Position numbers and translations under genes: made by a program. This document shows, one piece after another, positions 16,702-24,138 of a stretch of DNA of 58,385 nt. The DNA comes from Nitrospiraceae bacterium (lineage in GTDB: Bacteria > Nitrospirota > Thermodesulfovibrionia > UBA6902): contig QZIL01000034.1 in assembly GCA_003599025.1 (NCBI GenBank), forward strand, positions 1-58,385, written 5' to 3'. Numbering within the stretch: position 1 is the stretch's first letter; each line of letters starts with the position of its first letter. Under the pieces are notes generated by a model. It was not told the DNA's origin. It worked only from the letters and a program-made list of their open reading frames with translations, and searched no databases.

Positions 16702-17154
16702 TCAGTTAACTATCACAAGAACATTGCATGGAGTATGGCTGAGGACCTTTGCGGTCACGCTTCCCATTACAAACTTGGTCAGGCTCTTTCTTGAGCCGTG
16801 CTTGCCCATAACAATCATGTCCGCATTCAGTTTTTTGGCTTCTTCGACTATAAACTGGGCAGGGTCTTCTCCGGTATGAGATATAACGCTGCATCTGATA
16901 TTTTCCTTCTTTGCACGTTCCGAGATGGAATCGAGTAATTTCTTTACAGCCCCGCTCTTCCTTTCTACGGCCTCCGGAGCAAGCGACGCAAACTCCTCAT
17001 TGATCTCAACTACTGAAAGTGCATATAGCTGTGTGGAACACGCTTTTGCGAGGCTTAATGCCTCAATTAAGGCTTTCTCGCTGTGTGCGGAATTATCAAC
17101 AGCAACAACGATGGTCGACAGTTTTGTTATGGGGCAGTCACTTTTTTCCATCAT
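16702..17154 (-). CDS. Universal stress protein (UspA family)
   Basis: This 150-residue single-domain protein has IVVAVDNSAHSEKAL at the first strand, ADMIVMGKHGSRKS, and the ATP-binding type signature G-x2-G-x9-G-S spanning GKHG to GSVTAKVL. It therefore probably belongs to the nucleotide-binding Usp subgroup. It is monocistronic, divergent from the msrA gene and located among other stress-response genes. Confidence 0.93.
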   Translation of the reverse strand: MMEKSDCPITKLSTIVVAVDNSAHSEKALIEALSLAKACSTQLYALSVVEINEEFASLAPEAVERKSGAVKKLLDSISERAKKENIRCSVISHTGEDPAQFIVEEAKKLNADMIVMGKHGSRKSLTKFVMGSVTAKVLSHTPCNVLVIVN

Positions 17155-17343
17155 GATCTTTACCTCTCATAGTTAAAGGTGTTATGTATTCAGGTCAGCT
17201 AAAAAATATTCTCATATTTTATAAGTGATATAGCACGAAACCGGGACGCTGTCAAATTTCGGGCTACGGCTCATGTATATATGCTGTGAGTACCATTAAA
17301 AAGACTTCATAATTAATTCACATTATGCGCATATTCTTAAAGC

Positions 17344-18138
17344 ATGAAGACCGTATTTATTGTCATGCTATTGGTCGGATTATCAGCAGGAGCATTCGGC
17401 CTGATTTCTATAACAGTAGACAAGCACATGAGCACAGATAAAAAACATACACCTTATACAGGAGCCGTACCGTCAATCGACTCGGATATTCCTGTCGGTA
17501 TTGAAACAGCTACCTTCGCCCTTGGCTGATTCTGGGGCCCTGACTCCCGGTTCGGGAGTATACCCGGCGTGATTCGCACGCGCGTGGGCTATGCAGGAGG
17601 TACAACCGGCAGTCCGACTTATCATAATATCGGTGACCACTCAGAGGCAGTACAGATTGATTTTGACCCGTCCCGTATCTCATATAATGAATTACTGGAT
17701 ATCTTCTGGGAGAGCCATGAACCGACACATGGGTCCTGGTCACGACAGTACCGGGCTGCAGTGTTCTATCACAATGATGAACAAAAACGGCTCGCAAAAG
17801 AGACAGGGGCCAGTGTTGCGTCTGCGACAAGAGTCAATTTAAAAACAGCGATAGAACCTTTTTCAGGATTTACCCTTGCCGAAGACTACCACCAGAAGCA
17901 CACTCTGCGAATGTATCCTGATATTCTGGAGGAACTGAAAGCGCTATATCCTGACATGAAAGGTTATCTCAGCTCGACTGCAGTTACGCGCATCAATGGC
18001 TACCTTGGCGGATACGGCACATGCGATGCAGTTGAAAATGAGGCAGACAGTCTTGGCCTTTCAGTAACAGCCATGAAAAAACTTATTGATGCTGTCTGCG
18101 GTCACAGAACATCATTGACTTGTCCTGTCCCGAAATAA
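17344..18138 (+). CDS. msrA: Exported peptide methionine sulfoxide reductase A, selenoprotein
   Basis: The frame is 264 residues if UGA at 17527-17529 (codon 62) is read as selenocysteine. The N-terminus MKTVFIVMLLVGLSAGAFG is a signal/anchor sequence. The MsrA signature then reads ATFALG-U-FWGPDSRFG, with UGA exactly where the catalytic Cys of GCFWG normally stands. The rest of MsrA continues in the same frame: GVIRTRVGYAGGTT, YHNIGDHSEAVQIDFDP, SHEPTHGSWSRQYRAAVFY and FTLAEDYHQKH. A hairpin of SECIS geometry follows the UGA. The enzyme reduces methionine-S-sulfoxide in envelope proteins. Ordinary callers would split it into two fragments. Confidence 0.92.
17543..17559 (+). promoter_or_regulatory. 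Bacterial SECIS hairpin of msrA
   Basis: ACTCCC (17543-17548) pairs with GGGAGT (17554-17559) around the loop GGTTC. The stem begins 13 bases after the UGA, and the loop starts 20 bases after it with GG. This agrees with the known requirement for G in the first loop positions and the 16-37 base spacing. Confidence 0.85.
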
Positions 18139-18143
18139 TAAAA

Positions 18144-18171
18144 GCCGGGGCTCATAGCAATGCACCCCGGC
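18144..18171 (-). terminator. Intrinsic terminator of the electron-transfer operon
   Basis: GCCGGGG (18144-18150) and CCCCGGC (18165-18171) form a 7-bp G+C-rich stem. On the minus strand it is followed by CTTTTATTATT, placing a U-rich tract after the stem just beyond the last gene of the operon. It can also slow transcription arriving from msrA. Confidence 0.75.
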
Positions 18172-18180
18172 ATTAACATA

Positions 18181-20664
18181 TCACACCGTCTCAACCCTCA
18201 CAGCATCAACCGGAATCCCCTTATAAAAGGAAAGATGCGTAAGGGCGCTTACCCCGCTATGGGGGAAATTTGACGGCACATAGACTGTGCCTGACGGTAC
18301 ATCATCAGAGACAATGGCCTTAAGGTAAGCGCTGCCGCGTCTTGAACTTACCCTGACATGACAGCTGTCTGATATGCCGAACCTTTGGGCATCATGTCCA
18401 CTCACCTCAAGGAGCGCCTCTGAAGAAACGAGACCGAGTGTTTTTGACCTTGTCGAACTGCTGCCTGCATGCTGTAATATGTCCCTGACCGCCATGTTCA
18501 GGGGATACTCTGCATCCGGTTCTTCCCCCGGACTGTAATGAACGGGCATGAAAGACGCAGAGAGAACAGGCAGCTCACTGAATATCTCACAGAGCGTTTC
18601 TATCTCTTTCTCTATGTCTTCCCTCTTTCTTATGCCCATGTCCCTTCCCATGGCTGTTGCAAGCCTGCTTATAATCTGCCAGTCAGGCAGTGACTGCCCT
18701 GTCGGCTCAATGACTTTGCTGAGCCTCTGTGCAATACCTTCTGCATTGGTATATGTACCTTCCTTTTCCGCCCAGCTTGCAGCAGGCAGCACGACATGGG
18801 CCAGTTTTGCAGTCTCTGTCATAGCAATGTCCTGCACTACCAGCAGGAACAGCGATTTCAGTGAGTGGGTAATGTTTGCCTTGTCAGGGAAAGTGGCAGC
18901 AGGATCTGCCCCCATTATATACAGGGCCTTGAGCGAATAGGGTTCATAAAGCATTTCAGAAAGGCCTGTTCCGGCAGTCCCTGATGTCTGCTGAAACGGT
19001 CCGGGGTCAGGCCTGACGCCCATCTGGTAAAGCCCGAAGGTATTTGCGTATTCAGCCGGTATCTGCAGTGCCTCCGGAGACTCCCCGAGGAGGTTGATAA
19101 GGTTTGCCGCTGCCAGTACAGTATCAATTCCCTTTGTATTATCAGAAACGCTGATTGAGAGAGTAAGCATACGCGTTTTAGCCCCGGCAAATGTCTCTGC
19201 CGCAGTAACGAGTTCTTCGGCCGTAAGCCCTGTTATTTCAGATACCCTTTCAGGTGTGTAGACTTTTACCGCCTCCACAAGGTCTGAATATCCGCTGATC
19301 TTTGAAGTGGTTTCTTTATCATAAAGCCCGCTGTCTAATATGACCTTAATTATCCCGTTAAGAAATGCCACCCCGGTCCCCTGCCTTATCTTCGACCACT
19401 GTGTGCTGTGCCTTGTAAGCTTTGTCTCTCTGCTATCTGCAACGAGGAGCTTTGCCCCCTGCCTTTTTGCCTTCAGGATGTTGAGCCCGAATACAGGATG
19501 AGAAGTGCACGGATCTGATTCAAGGACAAGGACAACCTCTTTGCCGAGCGGGAACTTCATGTCAATCTTGTGGCCCCTCAGGCCAAAGGCCATGTTCCAG
19601 GCCTTCTCCGCAATCCCATAGCCAAAAGCGGCGGAGGAATCAACATTGTCCGTTCCTATATTCCGACGCATAAATTTCTGCAGGACGTAATTATCTTCAT
19701 TTGTACATCTGGGTGAGCCTATGGCCCCCACTGAAGAGGGTCCGTGAGAGTTAATCAGGTATTTAAGGTTGTCACTGATATAACCAAATGCCTCGTCCCA
19801 TGAAACCTCAACAAACTCATCTCCATTCTTTATCATCGGTGACTTCAGGCGATTTTCGCTGTAGATATAATCCACGCCGAACCTACCCCTGCCGCAGAGG
19901 TCCCCGTCATTTATTCCATGGCCCTGCCTGCCCTTTGATCTCACTATCTTCCCGTCCATAGTCCCGATTGTAAGGGTACAGCCGCAGCCGCAGAAGGGAC
20001 ATAACGTGTCCTTTTCCTCGAGCGACCATGGCCGGGCTTTAAATTTGAAAGGCTTGCTCAGTAGCGCGCCGGTAGGGCAAACATCAATACACTGCCCGCA
20101 GTAATCACATTCAAGCGCTTCTCCAAATGCCGGCTGCACCACTGTCGGGAAGCCCCTGCCGATAAGTCCCAGAGCCCCCTGTCCCTGATATTCGGAACAG
20201 AGCCGTACACACTTGCCGCAAAGGATACATCTGTTGGCATTTAATTCAACAAGAGGCCCTTTTATATCAGGCGGCATATGCTTTCTCTCTCTGAAAAAGC
20301 GGCCCTCAGGCTTGCCGTATTCATACACCAGTTCCTGTATATCGCACTCTCCGGCTTTATCACATACAGGACAGTCAAGCGGATGGTGCACCAGCAAAAA
20401 CTCAAGCACATTCTGACGTATCTTCCGGACCTTTGGAGTATTTGTATTAACTACCATTCCTTCACCCGCAAGTGTAGCGCATGACGCCTCAAGTTTCCTC
20501 TGCCCCTCTATTTCTACAATACATAACCTGCAGCCGCCGTACACCTCAATCCTCTTGTCATAACAGAGATTGGGTATCTTGATCCCGTTGGCCAGCGCAG
20601 CCTGCAAAATGGTGTTCCCTTTTTCAGTCCCGACCTTTTTCCCGTTTATGGTCAGCTCTATCAT
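18181..20664 (-). CDS. NuoG/FdhA-like iron-sulfur molybdopterin-fold subunit, probably not a catalytic oxidoreductase
   Basis: This 827-residue protein is the last gene of the operon. Residues 1-75 form a 2Fe-2S ferredoxin (C34, C45, C48, C62). HHPLDCPVCDKAGEC (93-107) is the His/Cys-liganded 4Fe-4S site. Two further 4Fe-4S sites follow (C146/149/152/156 and C186/189/192/196), then CPFCGCGC with C257. The remainder is a molybdopterin-dependent fold with SPRCTNEDNYVLQKF. In formate dehydrogenases the metal-binding Cys/Sec lies in CARxCH/U; here the segment reads DSSAAFGYG (342-350) with no Cys or stop codon. The Mo/W ligand is therefore missing, and the subunit more likely serves electron transfer like NuoG. 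Confidence 0.85.
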   Translation of the reverse strand: MIELTINGKKVGTEKGNTILQAALANGIKIPNLCYDKRIEVYGGCRLCIVEIEGQRKLEASCATLAGEGMVVNTNTPKVRKIRQNVLEFLLVHHPLDCPVCDKAGECDIQELVYEYGKPEGRFFRERKHMPPDIKGPLVELNANRCILCGKCVRLCSEYQGQGALGLIGRGFPTVVQPAFGEALECDYCGQCIDVCPTGALLSKPFKFKARPWSLEEKDTLCPFCGCGCTLTIGTMDGKIVRSKGRQGHGINDGDLCGRGRFGVDYIYSENRLKSPMIKNGDEFVEVSWDEAFGYISDNLKYLINSHGPSSVGAIGSPRCTNEDNYVLQKFMRRNIGTDNVDSSAAFGYGIAEKAWNMAFGLRGHKIDMKFPLGKEVVLVLESDPCTSHPVFGLNILKAKRQGAKLLVADSRETKLTRHSTQWSKIRQGTGVAFLNGIIKVILDSGLYDKETTSKISGYSDLVEAVKVYTPERVSEITGLTAEELVTAAETFAGAKTRMLTLSISVSDNTKGIDTVLAAANLINLLGESPEALQIPAEYANTFGLYQMGVRPDPGPFQQTSGTAGTGLSEMLYEPYSLKALYIMGADPAATFPDKANITHSLKSLFLLVVQDIAMTETAKLAHVVLPAASWAEKEGTYTNAEGIAQRLSKVIEPTGQSLPDWQIISRLATAMGRDMGIRKREDIEKEIETLCEIFSELPVLSASFMPVHYSPGEEPDAEYPLNMAVRDILQHAGSSSTRSKTLGLVSSEALLEVSGHDAQRFGISDSCHVRVSSRRGSAYLKAIVSDDVPSGTVYVPSNFPHSGVSALTHLSFYKGIPVDAVRVETV

Positions 20665-20682
20665 GTTACACCTCCGTTCATT

Positions 20683-20729
20683 AAATAAGTCATATACGCG
20701 TAATAGGACTTATTTGACCTGTTACGCGT
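20683..20729 (-). promoter_or_regulatory. Overlapping hairpins / possible pseudoknot before the NuoG-like gene
   Basis: Two inverted repeats interlock in the 57-bp spacer. ACGCGTAATAGG (20696-20707) pairs with CCTGTTACGCGT (20718-20729). AAATAAGTC (20683-20691) pairs with GACTTATTT (20707-20715), which is essentially the loop of the first hairpin. In RNA this is the layout of an H-type pseudoknot or of two exclusive hairpins. It ends about 10 bases before the GGAGGTG ribosome binding site and includes the stop codon of the preceding gene. Confidence 0.5.
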
Positions 20730-22602
20730 TACTCTCAACAAGTCCCTCCCCCGCGTTTGCATAGTACTGCAAGTCAGCCTCATTCGCACTCCGTGCTGAA
20801 AGGGGAAGTATCTTTATCGCATCGAATTTACAGGTATCAACACAGGTCCTGCAGTGAAGGCAGGCGTCCTGAAGTATCTTATGAGGCTTTTTCTTTTCTC
20901 CCTCAATGGCATTCGAAGGACATGCCCTCATACACGCGCCGCATCCCTTGCAGAGCTGTTCATTGATACAAAATGTGCTGATGTCACGGCACACACCCGC
21001 AGTACACCATTTGTCTTTTATATGCGACTCATACTCCTGCCTGAAATGCCTTATCGTTGAGAGCACGGGATTGGGCGCTGACTGACCGAGTCCGCAGAGA
21101 GAAGCAGATATGATCGTATCGGACATCTCTTCAAGCAGTTCTATGTCCCCTTCCCTGCCCCTGCCTTCACAGATATCGATGAGCAGGTCATGCATCAGTC
21201 TTGTCCCGATCCTGCAGGGCGCACATTTGCCGCAGGATTCGTCCGCAGTGAATTCGAGAAAAAACTTTGCCGTGCTGACCATGCAGGTACTTGTATCCAT
21301 TACAACCATCCCGCCCGAGCCTACGATAGCACCGCTCTGCTCGATTGCCTCATAAGTCACCGGGATATCGAGGTATGCTTCCGGAATGCACCCGCCTGAA
21401 GGACCGCCCAGCTGGACTGCCTTGAACTTTCTCCCCTTCCTGTCGATCCCGCCGCCTATATCAAAGATGATCTTCCTGAGTGTTGTATCCATCGGGACTT
21501 CAACGAGTCCTACATTATTTATTGCGCCCGTAAGTGCAAAGACCTTGGTGCCCGCGCTTTTTTCAGTGCCAAGGCTCCTGTACCATCCCGCGCCATTTAA
21601 TACGATCTGCGGGATATTGGCCAGTGTCTCGACATTATTCAGGACTGTGGGCTTGTCCCAAAGTCCCTTGACTGCTGAGCGCCACAGCTTAGGTCTTGGC
21701 ATGCCGCGTTTCCCTTCAATAGAACGCATCAGGGCAGTGGCCTCCCCGCAGACAAAGGCTCCTGCTCCCTGGTAAATCTCAAGATCGAAATCAAATCCGG
21801 TGTTGAGAATGTTTTTGCCTAACAGTCCAGCCTCATAACACTGGTCTATGGCGATCTGGAGACGTTTCACTGCCAGCGGGTATTCAGCCCTAACATAGAT
21901 ATAGCCTTTATGTGCTTCAGTCGCAATGCCGCAGATAATCATCCCTTCGATTACCGCATGAGGGTCTGCCTCCATGACCGACCTGTCCATGAATGCACCG
22001 GGGTCGCCTTCATCGCCGTTGCATACAACAAATTTCTCATCTGAGCTGATCTTACGGCCAAGCTCCCATTTTTTCCCTGTTGGAAAACCGGCCCCTCCCC
22101 TTCCGCGCAGGCCGGAGTCCGAGACCACCTTTACTATATCTTCAGGCTTCATCAGTGTCAGCGCCTTTGAAAGCGCCTTATACCCGTCCATCATTATATA
22201 GTCTTCTATCCTCTCAGGGTCGATAAGCCCCTTGTTTTTCAGCACCACAAGCACCTGGTGTTTGAAAAAGGGGATATCGTGTATTGACGGGATGGATGTT
22301 TTTTTCTCCTGCTCTTTGAATGTAAGTTTCTGATATGGTCTCCCTTTGAGAAAATGCTCTTCAATAAGTGCAGGTACATCTTCGGTCTTTATGTCCTGAT
22401 AAAATGTCTCATCCGGATACACTGCCATAACAGGTCCTTTGGCGCAAAAACCATTACATCCCGAGAGCACCACCTTTGCTTCATCCTGAATTCCCTTTTT
22501 CCTGAATTCCTCTTCCATGGCTGCCTTGACCTTCATCGTCCCGCTCGCCATACAGCCTGTGCCTCCGCAAAGCATTGCATGTGTACGTACTGCGGTTTCC
22601 AT
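20722..22602 (-). CDS. hndC: NADH-binding flavoprotein subunit, HndC/NuoF type
   Basis: This 626-residue subunit has the HndC/HydB architecture. A thioredoxin-like 2Fe-2S domain (about 1-95; LCGGTGCMASG, LSGCNGFCAKGP) comes first. The NuoF core follows, with FMN and NADH sites GLRGRGGAGFPTGKKW, CNGDEGDPGAFMDRS and GAGAFVCGEATALMRS, and 4Fe-4S ligands ESCGKCAPCRIG. A C-terminal two-cluster ferredoxin (CKGCGACMRACP, CLHCRTCVDTC) ends the protein. It would oxidise or reduce NAD(P)H via FMN and pass electrons to its neighbours. In electron-bifurcating hydrogenases and formate dehydrogenases this subunit type is the flavin site. Confidence 0.92.
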   Translation of the reverse strand: METAVRTHAMLCGGTGCMASGTMKVKAAMEEEFRKKGIQDEAKVVLSGCNGFCAKGPVMAVYPDETFYQDIKTEDVPALIEEHFLKGRPYQKLTFKEQEKKTSIPSIHDIPFFKHQVLVVLKNKGLIDPERIEDYIMMDGYKALSKALTLMKPEDIVKVVSDSGLRGRGGAGFPTGKKWELGRKISSDEKFVVCNGDEGDPGAFMDRSVMEADPHAVIEGMIICGIATEAHKGYIYVRAEYPLAVKRLQIAIDQCYEAGLLGKNILNTGFDFDLEIYQGAGAFVCGEATALMRSIEGKRGMPRPKLWRSAVKGLWDKPTVLNNVETLANIPQIVLNGAGWYRSLGTEKSAGTKVFALTGAINNVGLVEVPMDTTLRKIIFDIGGGIDRKGRKFKAVQLGGPSGGCIPEAYLDIPVTYEAIEQSGAIVGSGGMVVMDTSTCMVSTAKFFLEFTADESCGKCAPCRIGTRLMHDLLIDICEGRGREGDIELLEEMSDTIISASLCGLGQSAPNPVLSTIRHFRQEYESHIKDKWCTAGVCRDISTFCINEQLCKGCGACMRACPSNAIEGEKKKPHKILQDACLHCRTCVDTCKFDAIKILPLSARSANEADLQYYANAGEGLVESNA

Positions 22603-22621
22603 GTCTGCCTCCTTTCAAAAG

Positions 22622-22712
22622 AAAAGTGAGAAGTCAGAAGTTAGAAGTGAGAAGCAAACGACTCAAAGTTGTCTAATTTATTTCCTACCTCCCACTTCCT
22701 TCTTCTTACTTA
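22622..22712. repeat. Inverted array of degenerate AGAAGTN units
   Basis: The left side repeats AGAAGTC/AGAAGTT/AGAAGTG several times. The right side (about 22690-22710) carries the inverse, CTTCTTCTTACTT. The two halves can fold into a long imperfect hairpin in the spacer between the hndB-like and hndC-like genes. The same type of array occurs at 24050-24137, and a GAGTTA version at 54770-54852. Confidence 0.6.
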
Positions 22713-22715
22713 AGT

Positions 22716-23099
22716 TTAAAAAATTGTTTCACTTCCCAGAGCGAGCGCATATTTCTCTGCGGGTTGTCCGCTTAAAATATGCTCCCTGAATATCTCCCTT
22801 ATCTTCTCTTCATTCAGCTCTCCGTAAATGACCGGTGGATGTTCAGGCAACTCAATAACAGCCATCGGCTCCCTTGCACACAGCCCGCCGCAGCCTGTGG
22901 TCTTTACCAGTATGTCCTCCCTCCCGGAAAGGACAATCTCATTCATCAGGGCTGTCATGACACCCCTTGCCCCGGCTGCGATACCGCAGGTCCCCATGTG
23001 TACTGTTACCTTGGCCCTGGATTCACCTTTTCTCAGGGTAAACGTCGCTCTATTTTCATCCCTGATCTTTTGAAGCTCATCTATGGTTAGTTTTGTCAT
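22716..23099 (-). CDS. hndB: Thioredoxin-like 2Fe-2S ferredoxin, HndB type
   Basis: This is a 128-residue protein. The start is the ATG at 23097-23099, preceded by AAGGAG at 7-base spacing and giving MTKLTIDELQKIRDENRA, a typical HndB beginning. Four cluster Cys occur in MGTCGIAAGA and TTGCGGLCAREP. Sequence upstream in the same frame is a palindromic repeat, not protein. HndB-type proteins are small electron carriers between NuoE/NuoF-like subunits. Here the receiver-NuoE fusion next door lacks the 2Fe-2S half of NuoE, so this protein may supply it. Confidence 0.88.
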   Translation of the reverse strand: MTKLTIDELQKIRDENRATFTLRKGESRAKVTVHMGTCGIAAGARGVMTALMNEIVLSGREDILVKTTGCGGLCAREPMAVIELPEHPPVIYGELNEEKIREIFREHILSGQPAEKYALALGSETIF

Positions 23100-23121
23100 G
23101 TTGCGGCTCCTTCTTTTTACT

Positions 23122-23231
23122 GTCATTCCGGCTTGCCTGTGCCCGATGTTTGGGTATCCGGAATCTTTTCTTGAAACCGATTCCCGGCACGCAAAGCCTG
23201 TCCCGACTTGTTCGGGGCTTGCGGGAATGAC
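23122..23231. repeat. GTCATTCC-type palindromic repeat inside the operon
   Basis: GTCATTCC (23122-23129) and its inverse GGAATGAC (23224-23231) bound a 110-bp element with further internal palindromes. It sits between the receiver-NuoE gene and hndB. Such repeats can modulate transcript stability and so the ratio of upstream to downstream products. Confidence 0.65.
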
Positions 23232-23269
23232 ATACATTTGTGCGCTCACAATATGTTATAAATAGACGT

Positions 23270-24028
23270 CTATCCTCTTGCCTCTTCCAGCTGTCTCATC
23301 CTGATAAATTCATTTACCGCGCTCTCAACTTTCTTTCCCTTCTTTAAGGGCATGCCCCTCCAGACTTTCTGGCTGCCCATTATGTGGCATGGGACACGAT
23401 CTTCTTCCGGTCTCGTTCTGAAATAGGGATAAAAAGAAACGATGCTGTGTATTTCGGACGGATACATGTCAAGTCCCTGTGCAACGCGCTTCTGTATCCC
23501 CGGGGGGAGATATCCCAGTATGTCCTGGCAGCGGAGCAATGCCCGGATTGTATGGCCGGGATTCCCTCTGTACTGCATTGCCACCTCATCTACTGCTTTG
23601 AGTATTACTTCCGGGAACTCTTCTTTGAGCCTGCTGTTGAGTTCAACCTCTTTCATCCATGCCAGAGTCTCGGCTGTCGTTTCTTTCAGCATGGCCGGGG
23701 TAAAAGGCTTCCTCATGTGTGTGATTATCCCGAGTTTGTGCGCTTCCTTTATGGTTTCCATTTCCTGTATAAGGTGGCCTGTAATGACCACAATCCCTAT
23801 GGTTGGCCGGACCTGTCTCAGCCACCTGATGAAGGTAATACCGTCAATCCCCGGCATCATAAGGTCAGTAAACACAAGATCGTAGTGGTTCTGCTGGATC
23901 CTGTTCATCGCCTCTTTTGCGCTGAGTACGCCTTCGACGATATATCCCTCAGGTTCAAGCGCCCTCCATGCACTCTTGATGATAATCGGGTCGTCGTCTA
24001 CGACTAAAATGTTTATATAGTCTTTCAT
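23270..24028 (-). CDS. Response-regulator receiver fused to NuoE helical domain
   Basis: This 252-residue fusion has an intact CheY-like receiver at residues 1-115: D12/D13, phospho-acceptor D55 in FTDLMMPG, T83 and K107 in RKPF. Residues about 130-225 match the N-terminal helical domain of the 24 kDa NADH dehydrogenase subunit (NuoE/HndA): VDEVAMQYRGNPGHTIRALL, ILGYLP, SEIHSIVSFYPYFRTRP. It ends just as the NuoE thioredoxin fold would begin (VPCHIMGS), so the 2Fe-2S half is missing. There is no DNA-binding domain. AGGAGGAAAGAC precedes the ATG. Phosphorylation may control assembly or activity of the NADH-linked complex encoded in the same operon; that is inference. Confidence 0.85.
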   Translation of the reverse strand: MKDYINILVVDDDPIIIKSAWRALEPEGYIVEGVLSAKEAMNRIQQNHYDLVFTDLMMPGIDGITFIRWLRQVRPTIGIVVITGHLIQEMETIKEAHKLGIITHMRKPFTPAMLKETTAETLAWMKEVELNSRLKEEFPEVILKAVDEVAMQYRGNPGHTIRALLRCQDILGYLPPGIQKRVAQGLDMYPSEIHSIVSFYPYFRTRPEEDRVPCHIMGSQKVWRGMPLKKGKKVESAVNEFIRMRQLEEARG

Positions 24029-24049
24029 TGTCTTTCCTCCTTTTCTAAG

Positions 24050-24137
24050 AAGTTAGGAAGATAAGAAGTTGTGAAGTTAATAAAAGGAATAAGCTAACTG
24101 CTTCTCATCTTGCCAACTTCCCGGCTTCTCAACTTCT
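24050..24137. repeat. Inverted array of AAGAAGTT units
   Basis: The left half contains AGAAGTTAGGAAGATAAGAAG and GTGAAGTT. The right half (about 24100-24135) carries the inverse CTTCTCATCTTGCCAACTTC and CTTCTCAACTTCTT. A long imperfect stem is possible in the spacer between nfnB and the receiver-NuoE gene. Confidence 0.6.
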
Positions 24138-24138
24138 T

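Noticed and set aside
18181-20664. Active formate dehydrogenase catalytic subunit
   Set aside because: The segment that holds the Mo/W-binding Cys or Sec reads DSSAAFGYG, with no Cys and no in-frame UGA, so catalytic formate oxidation is unlikely.
23100-23249. Extended N-terminus of the HndB-like protein
   Set aside because: The extension is the translated palindromic repeat. The ATG at 23099 has AAGGAG at the right distance and gives the family's usual start.
22622-24137. CRISPR-like array
   Set aside because: Units are only 7-8 bases, contiguous without spacers, degenerate and followed by their own inverse. There are no cas genes.
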